The notes under the pieces are model-generated. The model saw only the letters and a program-made list of their open reading frames with translations. It was not told the origin of the DNA and ran no database searches. Made by a program: the position numbers and the translations under genes. Positions 13,873-16,630 of a stretch of DNA of 16,630 nucleotides are shown one piece after another (positions within the stretch are counted from its first letter, which is position 1; every line of letters starts with the position of its first letter). The stretch is from Chitinophagaceae bacterium (GTDB taxonomy: Bacteria; Bacteroidota; Bacteroidia; Chitinophagales; Chitinophagaceae): assembly GCA_019454915.1 (NCBI GenBank), contig JACFNM010000050.1:1-16630 (forward strand), read 5' to 3'.

Positions 13873-14619
13873 TTACTTCTTCAGATCGATATAGTATTCC
13901 GTATCGGAAAGCGACTCAAATATCAAAGCCGTTTTACGCCCGTTATTTTCGCTGTATTCGCTGAGGAGTATATGATTGCCGGGAATCATTTCTGAATAAT
14001 CAAAGTGGAAAGGCAATTGAGCCTCAATGGCCAGATGCTTAAACATGTACACCGGTAAGAAACTATAGGGGATACCGGCGATATGGGCTACTGTAGGTTC
14101 TTCGTCCATTTCGGGAAACACGATTTTATATTCATCACCGGTGAAGGTAGGCCAGCCATAGCGGTTTTCGCCGAATACCTTCTGCTTCCCGGTCTTCCGG
14201 AAAAACGCTTTGAAGTTATCCAGCGCGGTTTCCGGTTTATCCCGCAATTTTTGCATATTCTCCAATACAAGCCTTTCATAGACAAAATCACCGTGTTCCA
14301 GGCTATAGCCCACGAGGTAATTTCCTTTTTGATCGGCTATCACAAAATCAATCATAGGGCCGGAATTTACATAGGCCTCCGGGGTAAATAAAAAGGTTCC
14401 CGTTTTCTCATCCACATAAATCCGGATTGAGATCCCATTCCGGAAATCTGCATCTTCCGACATCTCATCCGTATATTGCCAGGAGAATACTTTATTAAAA
14501 AAGTACCTGCCTTTGTCGGGATTCCAACTCTTATTCCGCGTCTTTTCTGCCGGCTGAGCGGATAGTAAAAGTGGGAATAGCAGGAAGGCGAGGGTAATAT
14601 ATTTGTTCATAGCGTTCAT
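13873..14619 (-). CDS. Secreted protein of unknown function
   Basis: 248 residues. Signal peptide about 1-22 (MNKYITLAFLLFPLLLSAQ, cleavage after SAQ). The mature part is rich in aromatic residues, with stretches GRYFFNKVFSWQYTDEMSED, DFVIADQKGNYLVGYSLEHG and IPGNHILLSEYSENNGRKTA. No enzymatic motif or known domain recognised; probably periplasmic. ATG 14610 is an alternative start three codons in. A TATCTTAG box lies close upstream but lacks a TTTG partner. It is separated from neighbours by 155 and 208 bp, so likely monocistronic. Confidence 0.8.
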   Translation of the reverse strand: MNAMNKYITLAFLLFPLLLSAQPAEKTRNKSWNPDKGRYFFNKVFSWQYTDEMSEDADFRNGISIRIYVDEKTGTFLFTPEAYVNSGPMIDFVIADQKGNYLVGYSLEHGDFVYERLVLENMQKLRDKPETALDNFKAFFRKTGKQKVFGENRYGWPTFTGDEYKIVFPEMDEEPTVAHIAGIPYSFLPVYMFKHLAIEAQLPFHFDYSEMIPGNHILLSEYSENNGRKTALIFESLSDTEYYIDLKK

Positions 14620-14827
14620 AGTGTCTAAGATAACTACTTTCCCGGTTTAAGTGGAGATTCCATTCGCGATCTTTTCAGCCACAGTCATTCGCTGCACCGA
14701 ACACGTGGACGGGACACGGCAGGTTTCGGATTTCCATTCATCAGCATACCACTTTCATGAAAGAATTGTATATCAACAATAGAAGAACGAAATACCGATT
14801 CTTTGTCTCCTCTTGCATGGTTAAATA

Positions 14828-16630
14828 CTACAGCCATTCATCATACTTCCTGATATACCAGTTTTTGAGTACCTGGGTCAATAAGGAGTAGGCTACGAGT
14901 ATTCCAATGAGCCACGGGAAATAAGCCGCCGGAAGCGGCACCAAGGATAATACACCAGCGATGGGCGTGAAAGGAATAATGATCCCTATCAGCATCGTAA
15001 GCGAAGTGGCAGCGACCACCGGGGCGGAGGCCCAGCTTTGCAAAAACGGAATCTTTTTGGTTCTGATGATATGGATGATCAGCGTTTGCGACAAGAGCCC
15101 TACCACGAACCAACCGGTTTGGAAAAGGTGCTGGTGTTCCGGTGCATTGGCTTTAAAAACAAAGAACATCACCGCAAACAAAATGTAATCAAATATAGAA
15201 CTGATGGGTCCAAAATACACCATGAACCGCCTGATTCCTTTAGCAGCCCATTTCTTGGGAGCGGTTAGATAGTCTTCATCCATTTTATCCCAGGGAAGTG
15301 CGATTTGAGAAAAATCGTAGAGCAGGTTCTGCACCAGCAATTGAATGGGGAGCATCGGTAAAAACGGTAAGAAAGCGCTCGCGCCAATTATACTGAATAC
15401 GTTTCCGAAGTTGCCGCTTGTTGCCATTTTGATATACTTCATAATATTCCCAAAAGTGAGCCGGCCATACTCCACTCCCTTGTGGAGCACGGATAGGTCT
15501 TTCTCAAGCAAAATGATATCAGAGCTTTCTTTCGCTATATCTACGGCGTTGTCTACGGTGATGCCTACATCTGCCTCTTTCAAAGCGGGTGCGTCGTTGA
15601 TGCCGTCTCCCAGCACGCCTACGGTATGCCCCTTAGCGCGAAGGGACTGCACTACACGTACTTTTTGCAGCGGACTCAATTTTGCAAAAATAGAAATGTC
15701 ATTAACCCTTTCCGTAAGCTCTTCATCTGAAAGAAGTTCGAGTTCCTTTCCCATGATGATGTTTTTAACGGGAATGCCCACATCATGACAAATTTTTTGG
15801 GTAACGATTTCGTTGTCGCCCGTCAATACCTTCACCTCTATGTTCAATTTGTGGAGCGCTTCAATACCGGGCTGTGCAGAGGGCTTTGCCGGGTCCAGGA
15901 ATCCGATAAAGCCCGTGAGTATCATATCTTTTTCGTCGTCAACATTATAGGTTAGCAGGTGGTCTCCGTCAAACTCTTTGGTGGCTAATACCAACACCCG
16001 CAGCCCTTTGGCGTTGAGGGAAGAGGTGATGGCAAATATTTTTTCACGCATCGCCTGATCCAAAGCGATTACCTCGTCGTTTTCGAGATGTAGTTGCTTG
16101 TTTTCACCCGGATCAAAACAATGCGAGCAGAGGTCAATCATTTCTTCAACCGCTCCTTTGGCAATCATCAGGTGTTTCCCGTTTTTCTGTTTTAGAATCA
16201 CACTCATTCTCCTGCGCTGGAAGTCAAACGGGATTTCATCAATCTTTTCAAAATCTTCTTCCACCTTCAGATAATCGTGTAGCTCCGCGTGATCCAACAC
16301 CGCTTTATCCATCAGGTTGGTTAGTCCTGTCTGATGGAAACTATTCAGGTAGGCCCATTTCAGCACTTCGTAATCTTCTTCCCCATGCAGGTTCAGATGT
16401 TGCGACAGAACAATCTTGTCTATCGTAAGCGTCCCGGTTTTATCCGTGCAGAGCAGATCCACCGCACCGAGGTTCTGAATGGCATTCAGTCGTTTCACGA
16501 TCACCTTGTGTTTACTCATACTCATAGCGCCTTTGGCAAGCGTGGCAGTTACAATTACCGGCAGCATTTCCGGCGTCAGCCCCACCGCCACGGCAATGGA
16601 GAATAGTAAGGCGTCTATCCAGTTGCCCTG
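14828..16630 (-). CDS. mgtA: Mg2+-importing P-type ATPase (MgtA/MgtB), 5' end beyond window
   Basis: The last 600 residues are present. The frame enters from the right edge as GNWIDALLFSIAVAVGLTPE, the TM4 region with the MgtA-typical PEMLP. Phosphorylation motif CTDKTGTLT (Asp at visible residue 63), nucleotide-binding domain with KGAVEEM, then KVLTGDNEIV and GVLGDGINDAPALKEADVGI of the P domain, and six C-terminal helices. It is an inner-membrane pump importing Mg2+ driven by ATP. All P-type motifs in view are intact. Its promoter and any Mg2+ leader lie outside. Confidence 0.96.
   Translation of the reverse strand, partial: QGNWIDALLFSIAVAVGLTPEMLPVIVTATLAKGAMSMSKHKVIVKRLNAIQNLGAVDLLCTDKTGTLTIDKIVLSQHLNLHGEEDYEVLKWAYLNSFHQTGLTNLMDKAVLDHAELHDYLKVEEDFEKIDEIPFDFQRRRMSVILKQKNGKHLMIAKGAVEEMIDLCSHCFDPGENKQLHLENDEVIALDQAMREKIFAITSSLNAKGLRVLVLATKEFDGDHLLTYNVDDEKDMILTGFIGFLDPAKPSAQPGIEALHKLNIEVKVLTGDNEIVTQKICHDVGIPVKNIIMGKELELLSDEELTERVNDISIFAKLSPLQKVRVVQSLRAKGHTVGVLGDGINDAPALKEADVGITVDNAVDIAKESSDIILLEKDLSVLHKGVEYGRLTFGNIMKYIKMATSGNFGNVFSIIGASAFLPFLPMLPIQLLVQNLLYDFSQIALPWDKMDEDYLTAPKKWAAKGIRRFMVYFGPISSIFDYILFAVMFFVFKANAPEHQHLFQTGWFVVGLLSQTLIIHIIRTKKIPFLQSWASAPVVAATSLTMLIGIIIPFTPIAGVLSLVPLPAAYFPWLIGILVAYSLLTQVLKNWYIRKYDEWL

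Noticed and set aside
14752..14763. Perfect 12-nt palindrome CTTTCATGAAAG after the mgtA stop
   Set aside because: No loop or T tract for termination and no promoter beside it; too short to claim an operator.
1..16630. CRISPR arrays, complete insertion sequences, retron or other defence modules
   Set aside because: No regularly spaced repeats, no transposase or reverse transcriptase frames; the toxin-antitoxin pair is of a known type.

Overview
The window looks like a chromosome segment of a member of the Bacteroidota, most likely from the Chitinophagales/Sphingobacteriales side, although the genus cannot be fixed from sequence alone. The reasons are three. Clear promoters have the Bacteroidota form (TTTG, 19 nt, TAnnTTTG), Shine-Dalgarno sites are absent, and the protein families present (DUF2141, LpxR/DUF2219, DUF302, Lys-rich cold-shock protein) are common in this phylum. 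Nearly every gene lies on the minus strand.

Left edge (1-1384): the end of an integrative element. It carries a tyrosine recombinase that runs off the window and, next to it, the 3' part of a tRNA-Lys(CTT) gene without its 5' half. This is the usual scar of integration into a tRNA 3' end. Chromosome resumes after 1384 with a terminator hairpin and a plus-strand cold-shock-domain gene (1694-2152). Facing it is a minus-strand pair, DUF302 then thioredoxin (2187-2919).

Middle (2981-5312): an accessory patch bounded by two 59-nt direct repeats (52/59 identical). It holds a decayed lipoprotein gene with an A8-run frameshift, a 193-bp element with imperfect terminal inverted repeats, a HigB/HigA-type toxin-antitoxin pair with its own promoter, a minus-strand terminator and an unexplained structured stretch.

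Core (5271-13388): one leftward operon. The order is TetR regulator, 4-TM membrane protein, TolC-type outer-membrane channel, periplasmic adaptor, RND pump, LpxR-like lipid A deacylase (split by a one-base slip in an A6 run) and DUF2141 secreted protein. Gene gaps run from -4 to +39 nt. The TetR gene has a near-perfect promoter with a perfect 20-nt palindrome at its expected transcription start, and a close copy of that palindrome (18/20) covers the first codons of tolC. I infer an autoregulated envelope-stress or efflux operon that couples export to outer-membrane remodelling.

Right side (13487-16630): an NlpE-like lipoprotein gene cut off just after its CADC motif, right beside the efflux operon. 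Then come an unrecognised secreted protein and the C-terminal two thirds of an MgtA-type Mg2+ P-type ATPase running off the right edge.

The most interesting items are the efflux/lipid A operon with its two operators, the two homopolymer frameshifts in envelope genes, the repeat-bounded toxin-antitoxin patch with its cassette-like element, and the structured RNA-like stretch at 5148-5242. I see no CRISPR array, no complete insertion sequence and no clearly new defence system.
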